Positions 52,131 to 61,599 are shown, numbered from the stretch's first letter. The stretch: DNA of 64,000 nt from Streptomyces sp. NBC_00306 (GCF_036169555.1 NZ_CP108032.1:7812001-7876000); one strand, 5' to 3'. Made by a program: numbers and translations. The notes: a model not told the origin generated them from the letters alone.

Positions 52131-52916
52131 TCAGCCCGCATTCCCGGCACCGGATGCCAGGCCCTGTGGAGTGCGGCTGACATGTGCGCCGGCCGCCGTG
52201 GCGAGACGGGCGAACGCCATGGCGTCACGGACCGCGGCCCCTCCCGGGTCGTTGTTGAAGTACACGTACATATCGCAGTCGCCCGGCCAGGCGGCGGTCA
52301 GCCGGCCCACCCAGGTCGACAGGGCCTGCCTGCCGTAACGCGGCCAGGGCTGGGCCCGGCCCGCGTGCAGCCGCAGATAGCCCCAGTCGCTGGTCCGCCA
52401 CAGCGGTCCTGCGGGCCGGGAGTGCAGGTCCGCCCAGCACAAGGCGGCGCCGCGTGCCTCGAGGACCGCACGGACCTCCGGAACCCACCAGGAGTCGTGG
52501 CGCGGCTCGACCGCGACGCGCGTACCGGCCGGGAAACAGCGCAGGCAGTCGTCGAGGAGGGTGGCATCGGCCTTCAGGGTCGGCGGCAGCTGCAGGAGTA
52601 CCGGCCCGAGACGGTCACCGAGCCCGGCGGCGTGTTCCATCAGCCGCGCGACCGGCTCCTCGGGGTCCCGCAGCCGTTTGATGTGGGTCAGAAAGCGGCT
52701 GGCCTTCACGGCCATGACGAAGCCCTCGGGGGTGCGCCGGCGCCACTGGGCGAACGTCTCCCGGGACGGGAGCCGGTAGAAGGCGTTGTTGCTCTCCACG
52801 GTCGCGAAGCCGGATGCGTACTCCTCCAGCCACAGTCGCTGGGGCACACCCTCGGGGTACAGGACATCCCGCCAGTCCTTGTACTGCCAGCCCGAGGTGC
52901 CGACGAAGACCGTCAC
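52131..52916 (-). CDS. DUF72 family protein
   Basis: 261 aa from GTG 52916 (VTVFVGTSGWQYKDWR). TSGWQYKDWRDVLYPEG, FATVESNNAFYRLPSRETFAQWRRRTPEGFVMAVKASRFLTHIKRL, GPVLLQLPPTLKAD, VAVEPRHDSWW and MYVYFNNDPGGAAVRDA are exactly the DUF72 pattern (TIM-barrel-like proteins conserved across bacteria; often near UvrB or glycosylases, function unsettled). Normal length. An upstream start is possible because GAAGGG abuts the GTG. Confidence 0.92.
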   Translation of the reverse strand: MTVFVGTSGWQYKDWRDVLYPEGVPQRLWLEEYASGFATVESNNAFYRLPSRETFAQWRRRTPEGFVMAVKASRFLTHIKRLRDPEEPVARLMEHAAGLGDRLGPVLLQLPPTLKADATLLDDCLRCFPAGTRVAVEPRHDSWWVPEVRAVLEARGAALCWADLHSRPAGPLWRTSDWGYLRLHAGRAQPWPRYGRQALSTWVGRLTAAWPGDCDMYVYFNNDPGGAAVRDAMAFARLATAAGAHVSRTPQGLASGAGNAG

Positions 52917-53324
52917 CCCTTCATCGAAGCACGTGATGCCACCGCGGGGCGTGCCGGGCGAGTGGCCTAACCACACCGGGCCGGCGAGGCACACCGTTCA
53001 CCGCTCGGGCCTGTCCGCGATCACCGTGCTCATCCGTGTCAGGGTGGCCACGACCGTGCCCTTGGCCACGAACGGACCTCCCGACGCCTTGCCTCCCGCG
53101 TAGTAGCCCAACCCGGGCGCTCAACCCGGAGGACCGGCAGGAGAGCCGCGGCGTCGACCGGGACGTACTCGGGGGGCAAGCGGTGGAGGCGGCCGAACGC
53201 CTCCTCAGCCCGCAGCCACCGGGTGAGCACAGCGACTGACCGCGTGCCCCTGCTGTGAAAAGTGCCCGAGGCGGCGCAACCCCCAGGCCCCCTGAACGTC
53301 TCTTCTCCCAAAGGGGGAAACACC
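52917..53324. other. Divergent promoter gap
   Basis: About 400 bp between the DUF72 and HEAT-repeat genes. No gene recognised; AAAGGGGGAAAC precedes the 53325 start. Confidence 0.4.
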
Positions 53325-54794
53325 ATGGGGGCTGACCATCAGATCGCCTTCTTCCTGCGGGAGCTCGCGGCGCCCGAGCCGTGGCGGCGGGTTGCCGCCG
53401 CCAAGGGGCTGGGGCGGATCGGGCGGTCCGAGCAGGTGCAGGCGCTCGTCCACGTGGGCCGCGATGCCGATCCCGCGGTGCGCGCGGCCGCCGCACTCGG
53501 CCTCGGCCGCCTCGGCGCACCCGGGGCGGACGACGTTCTCATCTCTCTGATGCGGGATCCCGATGCCCAGGTCCGCCGCCGCGCGGCGCTCGCTGCCCAG
53601 AGGCTTTCGCTGACGGGCCCGGCCGTCATCGACGCTTTCGCCCGCCTCCTGCGTGACCCGGACCGGCACGTCCGGCTCAACGCGCTGACCGGACTGACCC
53701 GGCTGAAGGCGATCGGTGACCGCAAGGCCGTGGTGCTCCTGCTGGGCGACCCCGACTGGCGGGTCTGGGGGCACGCCCGGTGCCTGTTGGTGACCCGGAT
53801 GGACGACGACCTGCGGGCCGAGGTGCTGCACACCGCCCGCCAGGGCCCCGGCGCGGCCCGTGCGCGGGCGCTGGACATGCTGCCCTCCCGATACACGCAC
53901 CGGCTGCGCGATTCCCTGCTCGAAGGCCTCCACAATCCTGCCTTCGAGGTACGGGAGGCGGTGGTGGGCAAACTGGTCGACCTCAAGGAACGCGGAACGG
54001 CCGGCCTGCTGCTGACGACCCTTCAGGACGAACGGCACCCGGATGTCGCTCGCCGGCTGTTGCGTGCCCTGGGACGGCTGGGCGAGCGCCGCCTGCTGGC
54101 AGCGGCACTGCCGTGGCTCGACCATCCCGACGTGGGCCCGGTCGCCGTGGACGTCCTGGCCGACATCGGCACCCCGACCGCCGTCCGGCAGATCAGGTCG
54201 GTCCTCACCCAGTGGCCCTGCCACCCCGCGATCCAGGCGGCCGCCGCCAAGGGCCTCGGGGAACTCGGCGACCGCAAGGCCCTCGAGCTGCTGCTCCCGC
54301 TCCTGAACGACGAGGACAAGGAGGTCCGCTCCGGGGCACTCACCGGCCTGGGCCGCCTCGGTCACCATCGACTGCCCTCGGCGGACCGCCGCAGGGTCGT
54401 CGAGACGCTGATGCACTGCCTGGTGAGCGACCCGCAGGTGCTCTGGCACACCGGCAGTGCACTGCGCAGCTATCCCGAAGTCCTGCCGTGGGTACGAGGG
54501 TTGCTGGAAGAGGCCCCACCCGATGTCCGGGCGACGGCGCTGTCCCTGCTGGACGACGGCGACGAGGCCGACGGGCGCCTCTTCCTGACGTATCTGAGCG
54601 ACCCGGACGACGACGTGCGCTACCAGGCCGCGATCGGACTCGGCCGGTACGCCGAGGAACACGGCGCCCTCCCGCCGGGCGGCGACGCGGCGATCGGGGT
54701 GCTCACCGCGCTGACGTCGGATGCCTCGGGCGGTGTTCGCTGGGCGGCGGCCAGGGTGCTGCGCGCCCTCGAAACCCCGGACGCCGGACCGTAG
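53325..54794 (+). CDS. HEAT-repeat (PBS lyase-like) scaffold protein
   Basis: 489 aa from ATG 53325 (MGADHQIAFFLRELA). At least ten repeats of about 30-35 residues with the pattern D-P-x-x-x-V-R-x-x-A-x-x-x-L-G-x-L, for example RDADPAVRAAAALGLGRLG, RDPDAQVRRRAALAAQRL, NDEDKEVRSGALTGLGRLG and SDPDDDVRYQAAIGLGRYA. No catalytic domain and no signal, so probably a cytoplasmic binding scaffold or regulator. Convergent with a membrane-anchored Mrr-type nuclease gene across a hairpin. Confidence 0.85.
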   Translation: MGADHQIAFFLRELAAPEPWRRVAAAKGLGRIGRSEQVQALVHVGRDADPAVRAAAALGLGRLGAPGADDVLISLMRDPDAQVRRRAALAAQRLSLTGPAVIDAFARLLRDPDRHVRLNALTGLTRLKAIGDRKAVVLLLGDPDWRVWGHARCLLVTRMDDDLRAEVLHTARQGPGAARARALDMLPSRYTHRLRDSLLEGLHNPAFEVREAVVGKLVDLKERGTAGLLLTTLQDERHPDVARRLLRALGRLGERRLLAAALPWLDHPDVGPVAVDVLADIGTPTAVRQIRSVLTQWPCHPAIQAAAAKGLGELGDRKALELLLPLLNDEDKEVRSGALTGLGRLGHHRLPSADRRRVVETLMHCLVSDPQVLWHTGSALRSYPEVLPWVRGLLEEAPPDVRATALSLLDDGDEADGRLFLTYLSDPDDDVRYQAAIGLGRYAEEHGALPPGGDAAIGVLTALTSDASGGVRWAAARVLRALETPDAGP

Positions 54795-54804
54795 AAGGAG
54801 CTGA

Positions 54805-54846
54805 CAGCCGGCCGTGTGACGTCGGTCGCCACGTTCCGGCCGGCTG
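54805..54846. terminator. Hairpin between convergent genes
   Basis: CAGCCGGCCG pairs with CGGCCGGCTG across 22 bases, between the HEAT-repeat and Mrr-like genes. Confidence 0.7.
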
Positions 54847-54880
54847 CCGTGTGGGCGGCCCGACTGCCCGGTTTCTGTGC

Positions 54881-55681
54881 TCAGCAGCCGGCCACGTCCG
54901 CTTCAGCCACCACCTCCACCTCCCACGGCGCCGGCCCGGTGCCGTCCTCCCAGGCGGCCAGGGCATGAGCGTCGAAGCAGACGATCCCGCACTGCTCGGC
55001 GTACTCGGTCGCCGGCAGGGTGAAGCCGCCTGTGGTCACCACTGCCGCGACCTGGGCCTCGTGCACGGCGAAACACGTACCGCCGAACCGCTGGACGTCC
55101 TGCGACCCCACCTTGTTCACGGGGCCATAGCGCTTGCACTGGATGACGACATGCCGTCCGTCCGGCGCTGTTGCCACCACGTCCGCTCCGAGGTCGCCCG
55201 CACCCCCGACGACCTCGATGTCACGGCAGCCGTCGCGTTCGCACAGTGCTGCCACGGCCTGCTCGAAGGCGACGGGGTCCAACAGCCCCAGCAGCGAGGC
55301 TTCCTGCTCCACCCCGTCCACCGTTTCCGCGTCGTCCTCGCCGTCGGCCTCCGGTGTCCCCGGCGCGAGGACATGCGCTGCCGGTCCGGGCTCCTGCGGT
55401 GGGCTCCCGTCGGCGCAGGCGGCCGCCCCTCCGTCCCAGACCGGGTGCCGGCGCCGGTGTCGCGTCCGCCGGACCGCCCCGAGCGCCACCACGACCGCAC
55501 CCGCCGCCAGCGCAATGCCCAGCAGCTCATGGGTGTCTGATGACTTCACCAGCGTTTTGAGCATCAGCCCGCCGCCGCAGACCAGCGACGCCACCAGGCC
55601 GAAACCGAGTGCGGTCTGACGCAGACTGAATCCCGGCCGACGACGCATCATCACCCGTGGCCGACGCGCAGGTACCGTCAT
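54881..55681 (-). CDS. Membrane-anchored Mrr-like PD-(D/E)xK nuclease
   Basis: 266 aa. Two membrane helices (ALGFGLVASLVCGGGLMLKTLV and LLGIALAAGAVVVALGAV), a charged linker, then the Mrr_cat domain from about 135: LDPVAFEQAVAALCERDGCRDIEVVGGAGDLGADVVATAPDGRHVVIQCKRYG, with Asp (GADVV) and Q-x-K of the active site. The end has VVTTGGFTLPATEYAEQCGIVCFDAHAL, where relatives bear the same A-x-x-Y-A motif. Mrr-family enzymes cut methylated DNA. The membrane tie is seen in some defence nucleases that meet incoming DNA. Confidence 0.85.
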   Translation of the reverse strand: MTVPARRPRVMMRRRPGFSLRQTALGFGLVASLVCGGGLMLKTLVKSSDTHELLGIALAAGAVVVALGAVRRTRHRRRHPVWDGGAAACADGSPPQEPGPAAHVLAPGTPEADGEDDAETVDGVEQEASLLGLLDPVAFEQAVAALCERDGCRDIEVVGGAGDLGADVVATAPDGRHVVIQCKRYGPVNKVGSQDVQRFGGTCFAVHEAQVAAVVTTGGFTLPATEYAEQCGIVCFDAHALAAWEDGTGPAPWEVEVVAEADVAGC

Positions 55682-55921
55682 GTTGTCGCTCCCACATTTC
55701 CAAGATCGTTAATGCATGCCGTCTGCCCCAACTGGCGCGATTAAACGGCGCGTTCGTCCTGGCCGAGCCGATCTCCGTGCGGCCGCTCCCTCGCGGGCCA
55801 CGACATCGCGGTAGCCGCGGTACGGGAGACGGGGCTCGGAGGCGACTGGGGGAGGGGTCCTGGTTCGGTCGGGGAGGTTTGCGGGACATCCCTGATGGCC
55901 CGTCGGCATCGCGCCGACAGC

Positions 55922-57151
55922 ATGAACTCCATGACATCCCAGCCCTTTTCGCGCCGCTCACTCGTCGTCGGCGCCGCGGCCACTGCCGTCCTCACCACGG
56001 CAGGAGGCACCCACGCCCGGGCAGCTACCCGGACAGGTGCTCAGCGCCGAGCCGCCGAAGCTGCCGGCGCCGCGCGCATCCCCCCGCTGCGCCCGGACGT
56101 GCTGCGCGCCGCCATCGGTGACCTCACTCACCCGCCGACGACCGCCGCGCAACTGCGCGTCACCGGCACGCAGGGCTGCTGGTACGGCTCGGCGGGAGTG
56201 GCCGACACCACAACGGGCCGTGAGGTGCGGCCGGATGACGCATTTCGCGCAGGCAGCGTCACCAAGGTGTTCGTGGCGACCGTGGTCCTGCAGATGGCAG
56301 CCCGTCGCCGGCTGGAACTCGACGCCCCGATCGGACGCTACCTGCCGGGCCTGCTCCCGCGGGAGCAGGCCCGGATCACCGTCGCCCAGCTGCTGCAGCA
56401 CACCAGCGGCCTGCCCGACCACCGGGGCCTGCCGGACCTGCGTACACCGGAGGATGTGCTGCACCACCGGCACGACCGATGGACGCCGCACCAGTTGGTG
56501 GCGACCGTGACCCACGGACCGCTCAAGTTCACGCCGGGCACAGCGCAGGAGTACCGGGGCATCAACTACGTCCTGCTCGCCCTGCTCATCGAGCGCCTGA
56601 GCGGCCGACCCTACGGCGAGGAGATCCGGCGGGCCCTCCTGCGCCCGCTGGGCCTCACGAGAACCCTGCTGCCCGGGGACGACCCGCGGCTGCACGGCAG
56701 CCACGTGCACGGATATCTCCGCATGAGCGATACCTCTCTGCGCGACATCACCGTCTACAACCCCTCCTCGAGCTGGGGGGAGGGCGAACTCGTCTCCAGC
56801 GTCGACGATCTGTCCCGCTTCCTGGAGGCACTGTTTCGCGGCGTGCTCCTGCCGCGCTGTATGACGGAGAAGTTGTTCACGTTGCCCCCGGCGAGTGTGC
56901 GCATGCTGGACGGCAGCGCGGCCCGCTACTCCATGGGACTGCAGCAGGCCACGGTGAACGGCGTGACCTTCTGGGGCAAGACGGGGGAGTGGTACGGCTG
57001 TCGCACCCGCATGTTCTCCACCCGCGACCACCAGCGCCGTTTCGTGCTCTCCTACGCCCCCACCCCCCTGAACCCGCGCGAGGACATGACCCAACGCGTC
57101 GTCGCCGCGCTCACCCAGGCCGAGGGCGGGGGCGCCGGGGACACCGCATAG
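55922..57151 (+). CDS. Tat-exported serine hydrolase (beta-lactamase/DD-peptidase fold)
   Basis: 409 aa from ATG 55922; ATG 55931 also possible. Tat signal SRRSLVVGAAATAVLTTAGG. Class C-type core: FRAGSVTKVFVATVVLQM with SxxK Ser and Lys; LQHTSGLPDH; WGKTGEWYG in place of K/H-T-G. The middle motif that is normally Y-x-N reads EYRGINYVLLALLIERLSG, so the Asn is Gly. The fold covers beta-lactamases, D-alanyl-D-alanine carboxypeptidases and esterases. The loss of Asn would suggest altered activity. The gene at 57161 starts 9 bp after the stop and is probably co-transcribed. Confidence 0.85.
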   Translation: MNSMTSQPFSRRSLVVGAAATAVLTTAGGTHARAATRTGAQRRAAEAAGAARIPPLRPDVLRAAIGDLTHPPTTAAQLRVTGTQGCWYGSAGVADTTTGREVRPDDAFRAGSVTKVFVATVVLQMAARRRLELDAPIGRYLPGLLPREQARITVAQLLQHTSGLPDHRGLPDLRTPEDVLHHRHDRWTPHQLVATVTHGPLKFTPGTAQEYRGINYVLLALLIERLSGRPYGEEIRRALLRPLGLTRTLLPGDDPRLHGSHVHGYLRMSDTSLRDITVYNPSSSWGEGELVSSVDDLSRFLEALFRGVLLPRCMTEKLFTLPPASVRMLDGSAARYSMGLQQATVNGVTFWGKTGEWYGCRTRMFSTRDHQRRFVLSYAPTPLNPREDMTQRVVAALTQAEGGGAGDTA

Positions 57152-57160
57152 GGTCGGGGC

Positions 57161-58015
57161 GTGCTGACTTCTCGACACCTGACTGAATGGGTGAGCGCGC
57201 GGTACGGGCCGCGCCATGCCGACCGGCGGATCCGGGACCTCGGGTTCGCCTGGTCGGTCGACACCCAGCCCGACGCGTACCACGACGGCGACACCTCCGC
57301 GATGACCTACGGCAACGGCCCTGACATCGTCGTCAAACGCACCGGCGCGGTGTGGCAGTTCGGCTCGAGTCCCATGATGCTGCCGCTGTACGAGGCACGC
57401 ACCGAGGAGGAGCTGCGCCGGTCGATGGCGAAGCTGATGCCGGGGGCGGACCTGGACCGGCCCCGCGAGACGGTCCAGACATCGGCACCGGCACCGATCC
57501 TTGCGCCGACGCCGACGCCGACACCGACGACCGCGCCCGCGTCCCCCGTCCCGCCGATCACCACGGCCGCGCCGCCGATGGTCGGCGCGCCCGGCACGGT
57601 CCCCCCGCCCACCGGTGTTTTCGGCGCCCCGTACGAGCCCACGCCGCCGCCCGGACCGGCCCCCGCGGCAGCGCCCGTACCGCCCGCACCCGCGCCTGCG
57701 GCGGCTGCGCCCACGGCGGCGCACGCGCCCGCCGTAGGGCCCGAGTTTGCGGCGGCCGACACGAAGAACGCGGTCCTCGTGGATCCTCAGGGGGTCTGCT
57801 TCGACCAGGAGGGCCGGCATGCCGCATTCACCTGGCCGGAGATCCGCACGGTCCACCACACGGTGCGCGGTACGTGCCTGATGGTGGGTGTCGTTCACGC
57901 GAACGGGGCGTTCTACGAATGCCGGGTGAGCGCGAAGCGGCAAGCGCGCGTGCGGGAGTGGTCCACGCAACTTCCGCAGGTCCTCGCGTTCTATCTCGCG
58001 GGCCGCCCGGCCTGA
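57161..58015 (+). CDS. Two-domain hypothetical protein with Pro/Ala linker
   Basis: 284 aa from GTG 57161. N-domain (1-100): ARYGPRHADRRIRDLGFAWSVDTQPDAYHDGDTSAMTYGNGPDIVVKRTGAVWQFGSSPM, reminiscent of YrhB/Imm35-like proteins. A disordered linker of about 110 residues (PTPTPTPTTAPASPV; PPPGPAPAAAPVPPAP) follows. C-domain from about 205: AVLVDPQGVCFDQEGRHAAFTWPEIRTVHHTVRG, a PH-like barrel. No signal. Function unknown. Confidence 0.65.
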   Translation: MLTSRHLTEWVSARYGPRHADRRIRDLGFAWSVDTQPDAYHDGDTSAMTYGNGPDIVVKRTGAVWQFGSSPMMLPLYEARTEEELRRSMAKLMPGADLDRPRETVQTSAPAPILAPTPTPTPTTAPASPVPPITTAAPPMVGAPGTVPPPTGVFGAPYEPTPPPGPAPAAAPVPPAPAPAAAAPTAAHAPAVGPEFAAADTKNAVLVDPQGVCFDQEGRHAAFTWPEIRTVHHTVRGTCLMVGVVHANGAFYECRVSAKRQARVREWSTQLPQVLAFYLAGRPA

Positions 58016-58064
58016 GCGGAGCCCCGCCAACGCCACCCCACCCCTCTCGGAGAGCAGGCCGGTC

Positions 58065-58814
58065 ATGCGCCCACAGTCCCTCGTCCAGGTTGCCGACGGG
58101 GTCCACCTGGTCCACGGCAGCAACACGAACTGGGTCATCCTCAGCGAAGGCGACGAGGCCACACTCGTCGACTGCGGCTATCCCGGCGACCGTGAATTTC
58201 TGCTGGAGTCGCTGGCCGAGGTCGGTCACGCTCCCGAGTCGGTCAGGGCCGTCCTCGTCACGCACGCGCACAACGATCACATCGGATCCGCCGAACATCT
58301 CAGCCGCTCCTTCGGGACGCCCGTTCTCCTGCACGAGGCGGAAGTGCCGCACGCACGCCGGGAGTTCCTGCATCAGGTCGGCATCACCACCGTGCTGCGC
58401 AACGCGTGGCGCCCCGGCGTCCTGCCGTGGGCGGTACACGCCCTGCGCTCCGGCGGTACCGCCGACTCGCGGGTCACGGCGCCGCGGGCGTTTCCCGCCC
58501 CGGGCGCTCTCGACCTGCCCGGGCGTCCCGTCCCCCTCCACACCCCGGGCCATACGGCAGGGCACTGCTGCTACGTACTGCCGCAGGCAGGGATCCTCAT
58601 CTCGGGCGACGCCCTTGTCAGCGGCCATCCCACCTCACGGCTGAAGGGCCCGCAGCTGCTTCCCGTCATGTTCGACACCGACCGCGAGCGAGCTCTGGCC
58701 TCGCTGCGGACCATCGAGGGCGTGGCGGGCGACACCCTCCTTCCCGGCCACGGCCCTCTGCACCGGGGATCCGTCGCTGCGGCCGCCGGCCGGGCACGCG
58801 ATCTCGCCTCCTGA
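58065..58814 (+). CDS. Metallo-beta-lactamase-fold hydrolase
   Basis: 249 aa from ATG 58065. Zn ligands THAHNDHIG (His-x-His-x-Asp-His) at about 66, PGHTAGHCCYV, SGDALVSGH and LLPGHGPL. The subgroup is the general MBL-fold hydrolases of the glyoxalase II/quorum-lactonase type. No signal, cytoplasmic. 49 bp after the previous gene, same direction. Confidence 0.9.
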   Translation: MRPQSLVQVADGVHLVHGSNTNWVILSEGDEATLVDCGYPGDREFLLESLAEVGHAPESVRAVLVTHAHNDHIGSAEHLSRSFGTPVLLHEAEVPHARREFLHQVGITTVLRNAWRPGVLPWAVHALRSGGTADSRVTAPRAFPAPGALDLPGRPVPLHTPGHTAGHCCYVLPQAGILISGDALVSGHPTSRLKGPQLLPVMFDTDRERALASLRTIEGVAGDTLLPGHGPLHRGSVAAAAGRARDLAS

Positions 58815-58963
58815 CCCGGCCGCGGCCTACGCCGGCAGCGCCCGCGGCGCTGCCCTCGGCACACACCAGGACGCGGTTCCACGACGGGAGCGCAGAACCC
58901 TCCCCGCGGGGTCGGCCGGGGCTACGCTGCATTCCTGACAAAACGTCACGAAAGGATCATGCT

Positions 58964-59380
58964 GTGGCCTCTCGACTCAACCCGTACATCAGTTTCACCG
59001 GTGACGCCAAGCAAGCCCTGGAGTTCTACAAGGCCGTCTTCGGCGGCACCTTGACGGCCCACACCTTCGGCGATTTCGGTGGCGAGGCGCCGCCCGGCTT
59101 CGCCGACAAGATCATGCACGGCCAGCTGGAAACCCCCGCCGGCTTCACCCTCATGGGAGCCGACACCCCTCCCGGGATGGACTACACGCCGGGCACGAAC
59201 TTCGCCGTCAGCCTCAGCGGCGACGACCCGGGCGAACTGCGCGGGTACTGGGACAAGCTCTCCGACGGTGGCACCGTCGCGGTCCCGCTGGAGAAGCAGA
59301 TGTGGGGCGACGTGTTCGGCATGTGCACGGACAAGTTCGGCATCGGCTGGATGGTCAACATCAGCGAGCCCGGCGCCTGA
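58964..59380 (+). CDS. VOC-superfamily protein (PhnB-like)
   Basis: 138 aa from GTG 58964, with AAAGGA eight bases upstream. VASRLNPYISFTGDAKQALEFYKAVFGG, FADKIMHGQLETPAGFTLMGADTPPGMDY and GTVAVPLEKQMWGDVFGMCTDKFGIGWMVN are the classic PhnB/3-demethylubiquinone-like VOC pattern. Substrate unknown. Confidence 0.9.
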   Translation: MASRLNPYISFTGDAKQALEFYKAVFGGTLTAHTFGDFGGEAPPGFADKIMHGQLETPAGFTLMGADTPPGMDYTPGTNFAVSLSGDDPGELRGYWDKLSDGGTVAVPLEKQMWGDVFGMCTDKFGIGWMVNISEPGA

Positions 59381-59651
59381 CCGCGATCCGCACCCCGAGG
59401 GTCCCGCGCCGCCCGGCGCCGGGGCCCTCGGCGCATCCCCGGCCCCGGCCCCCTGAGGACCTCAGGGCTGTGCCGCCGTCCCCGGCGGGCGCACGACGAC
59501 AACTACGGCCCCTCTTCGTGGTGTCGGATCACCCGAATACGGCGGTTATGAGGAGGATCTTCCCCAGCCTCCGGCGGGGATGCCTACACCGTCGTGCGAT
59601 GCACCGCATCCGACGCCCCGCGCCGATCCACCGGGGATGACGGGACAGCCC

Positions 59652-60050
59652 TCAGCGGATGAAGCGGGGAAGCCATTTCGCGGTGTAGTCGGGATGCGAG
59701 GCGTACTCCGCGGCCAGCTGCCGTACCGCGAAGCCGAGGCCGACGGCGCGACCGGAAGTGAAGTCCTCCTCCGGGCGGTCGGTGTCCCGTTCCGCGATCT
59801 CGACGTACTCGCTGAGCAGGACCCGGTTGGTCTCGATGCGGGCCACCGTGCGGGCAGGGTCCTGGAGTGCGATGTGCCGGTCGTAGCCGGCGTCCCTGAC
59901 CGTGAAGGCGATCCCGGACGTCCGGTCGTGGACCTCCCCGGGGACATCCGCCGGACACCGCCAGCTCGCGCCCCCGGCATCCAGCGCGACCCGCTCCTCC
60001 TCGGCGAGCCGTGCTTCGATGAAGGCCACCATTTCTGCGTTGCCGGCCAT
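59652..60050 (-). CDS. DUF6221-type protein
   Basis: 132 aa from ATG 60050, AGGAAG upstream. AEMVAFIEARLAEEERVALDAGG, HIALQDPARTVARIETNRVLLSEYVEI and VGLGFAVRQLAAEYASHPDY-x-x-K-W are the DUF6221 pattern, a small actinobacterial and actinophage-associated protein of unknown role. Often found on mobile elements; no integrase is present here. Confidence 0.85.
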   Translation of the reverse strand: MAGNAEMVAFIEARLAEEERVALDAGGASWRCPADVPGEVHDRTSGIAFTVRDAGYDRHIALQDPARTVARIETNRVLLSEYVEIAERDTDRPEEDFTSGRAVGLGFAVRQLAAEYASHPDYTAKWLPRFIR

Positions 60051-60291
60051 ACGACGGCGCTTCCTCTCGTCAAAGGCGTGTGGATTGCGGAGCCATTGTG
60101 CTGGACACCCCGCCCCGCCTGCGAACCGGCAGGTGCCGCCCACCCCGGCCATGGGGCCTCCATCCGGGCACGGCGGCGGACGTTCGCGAAAAACCCGCTG
60201 TCCCGTCCGGTGCGGCCGCGCTTACGATTCTGTGCTGCACGGAAGGGCCGGCCGGCCCGCCGCGCCCGGGGCCCGGGGGAGGAACCACAGC

Positions 60292-61599
60292 ATGATCGAC
60301 TCCGCAGTCGTGCAACCTCCGCTGTGGACACGGAACTTCACGCTCTACTTCACCGCCCGCATCGCGTCCATGCTGGGCGACGCGATGCTGCCGGTCGCCC
60401 TGTCGGTGGCGATGCTCACCCTCGGCTACGGGGTGAGCGCGGTCGGGTTCGCCCTCGGTGCGTGGATGGCCGCCTTCGCGGTGTTCGTCGTGTTCGGCGG
60501 GGTTCTCGCGGACCGGTTCCACCCCCGGCCGGTGATGATCGCCGCCGACGCGGTGCGGTTCCTGCTCATCGCATCCCTCGCCTGGTACGTCGCGGTCGGC
60601 CGGCCCCCACTGTGGTTCATCGTCACCGCGACCGCGCTGGGCGGTCTGGCCACCGCGATGTTCCAGCCGGGAGTCAACGGCATGGTGCCGCAGGTCGCCG
60701 CCGACGCGCAGAAGGCCAACGCCGTCCTCCGCGTCGGCCAGGGCATCTCCACCATGGCCGGTCCCGCGGGCGCCGGACTGCTCGTCGCGGCCGCCGCACC
60801 CGCCTGGGCGTTCGCCGCGACCGCTGCCACCTTCGCCGCCAGCGGACTGTCCTTGCTGGCCCTGCGGCTGCCGCCGTTCACCGCCGACCGCACGACCTCC
60901 ACATGGGAGAACCTGCGCACCGGCTGGACCGAATTCCGTTCCCGCTCCTGGCTGTGGGCGGTCATCCTCATCTGGTGGGTCCTCGGCGTCTTCGTCTGGG
61001 GCCCGCTCACCCCGCTCGGTGCCGCGTCCGTCACGGGTGCTCACGGCACCGCGGCCTTCGGCTACGCCGAGGCCGCGTTCGGCGCCGGCTGCGCCGTCGG
61101 TGGCCTCATCGCCATCCGCATCCGCCCAGCCCGGCCGCTGCTCGGCGGCGCCGTAGCCATGTTCCTCTTCCCCCTGATGCCGCTCACGGCCGCTCTGGTC
61201 CCGGCGCTGCCGCTGCTCCTGCTCGGCTACGCGGTCAGCGGGGTCGGCTGGGCGTTCTGGGGCGTGCAGTGGGCCACCACCGTGCAGACCCAGATCCCCG
61301 AGGACCGGCTCAACCGGGTCTCCGCGTACGAGATCGCCGGGTCGATCCTCGCCGTCCCGCTGGGGCAGATGATCGCCGGACCGGCGAGCTCGCTGGTCGG
61401 GGTCCATGAACTGCTGTTCGCCGCCGCCGTGATCAGCGCCGGCTGCGCGGCGGCACTGATCGCGGTCGCGCCCGTCCGGCGGTTGCGACGCGCACCGCCC
61501 CGCCGCCTGGCACCCATCGCCCCCGCGCCGGAGCCCGGCATGACGCTGCGGCCGGCCGCGCCCGGAACAGGGCACGGCGACACGCACGAGCGCACCTGA
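60292..61599 (+). CDS. MFS transporter (drug-efflux-like)
   Basis: 435 aa from ATG 60292, GGAGG nine bases upstream. Twelve predicted membrane helices; FGGVLADRFHPRPVMIAADAVRF (motif A between helices 2 and 3), GPAGAGLLVA. Ends with a basic cytoplasmic tail (RRLRRAPPRRLAP). The arrangement is that of the MFS_3/enterobactin- or macrolide-exporter-like subgroup. Exported molecule unknown; no TetR regulator gene is adjacent. Confidence 0.9.
   Translation: MIDSAVVQPPLWTRNFTLYFTARIASMLGDAMLPVALSVAMLTLGYGVSAVGFALGAWMAAFAVFVVFGGVLADRFHPRPVMIAADAVRFLLIASLAWYVAVGRPPLWFIVTATALGGLATAMFQPGVNGMVPQVAADAQKANAVLRVGQGISTMAGPAGAGLLVAAAAPAWAFAATAATFAASGLSLLALRLPPFTADRTTSTWENLRTGWTEFRSRSWLWAVILIWWVLGVFVWGPLTPLGAASVTGAHGTAAFGYAEAAFGAGCAVGGLIAIRIRPARPLLGGAVAMFLFPLMPLTAALVPALPLLLLGYAVSGVGWAFWGVQWATTVQTQIPEDRLNRVSAYEIAGSILAVPLGQMIAGPASSLVGVHELLFAAAVISAGCAAALIAVAPVRRLRRAPPRRLAPIAPAPEPGMTLRPAAPGTGHGDTHERT

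Noticed and set aside
55958..58162. Minus-strand frame of 734 codons opposite the serine hydrolase and its neighbour
   Set aside because: Antisense shadow with Arg/Gly-rich runs; three sense genes with motifs explain the DNA.
60070..61587. Minus-strand frame opposite the MFS gene
   Set aside because: Composed of His/Asp/Gly-rich antisense residues; the sense frame has 12 membrane helices.
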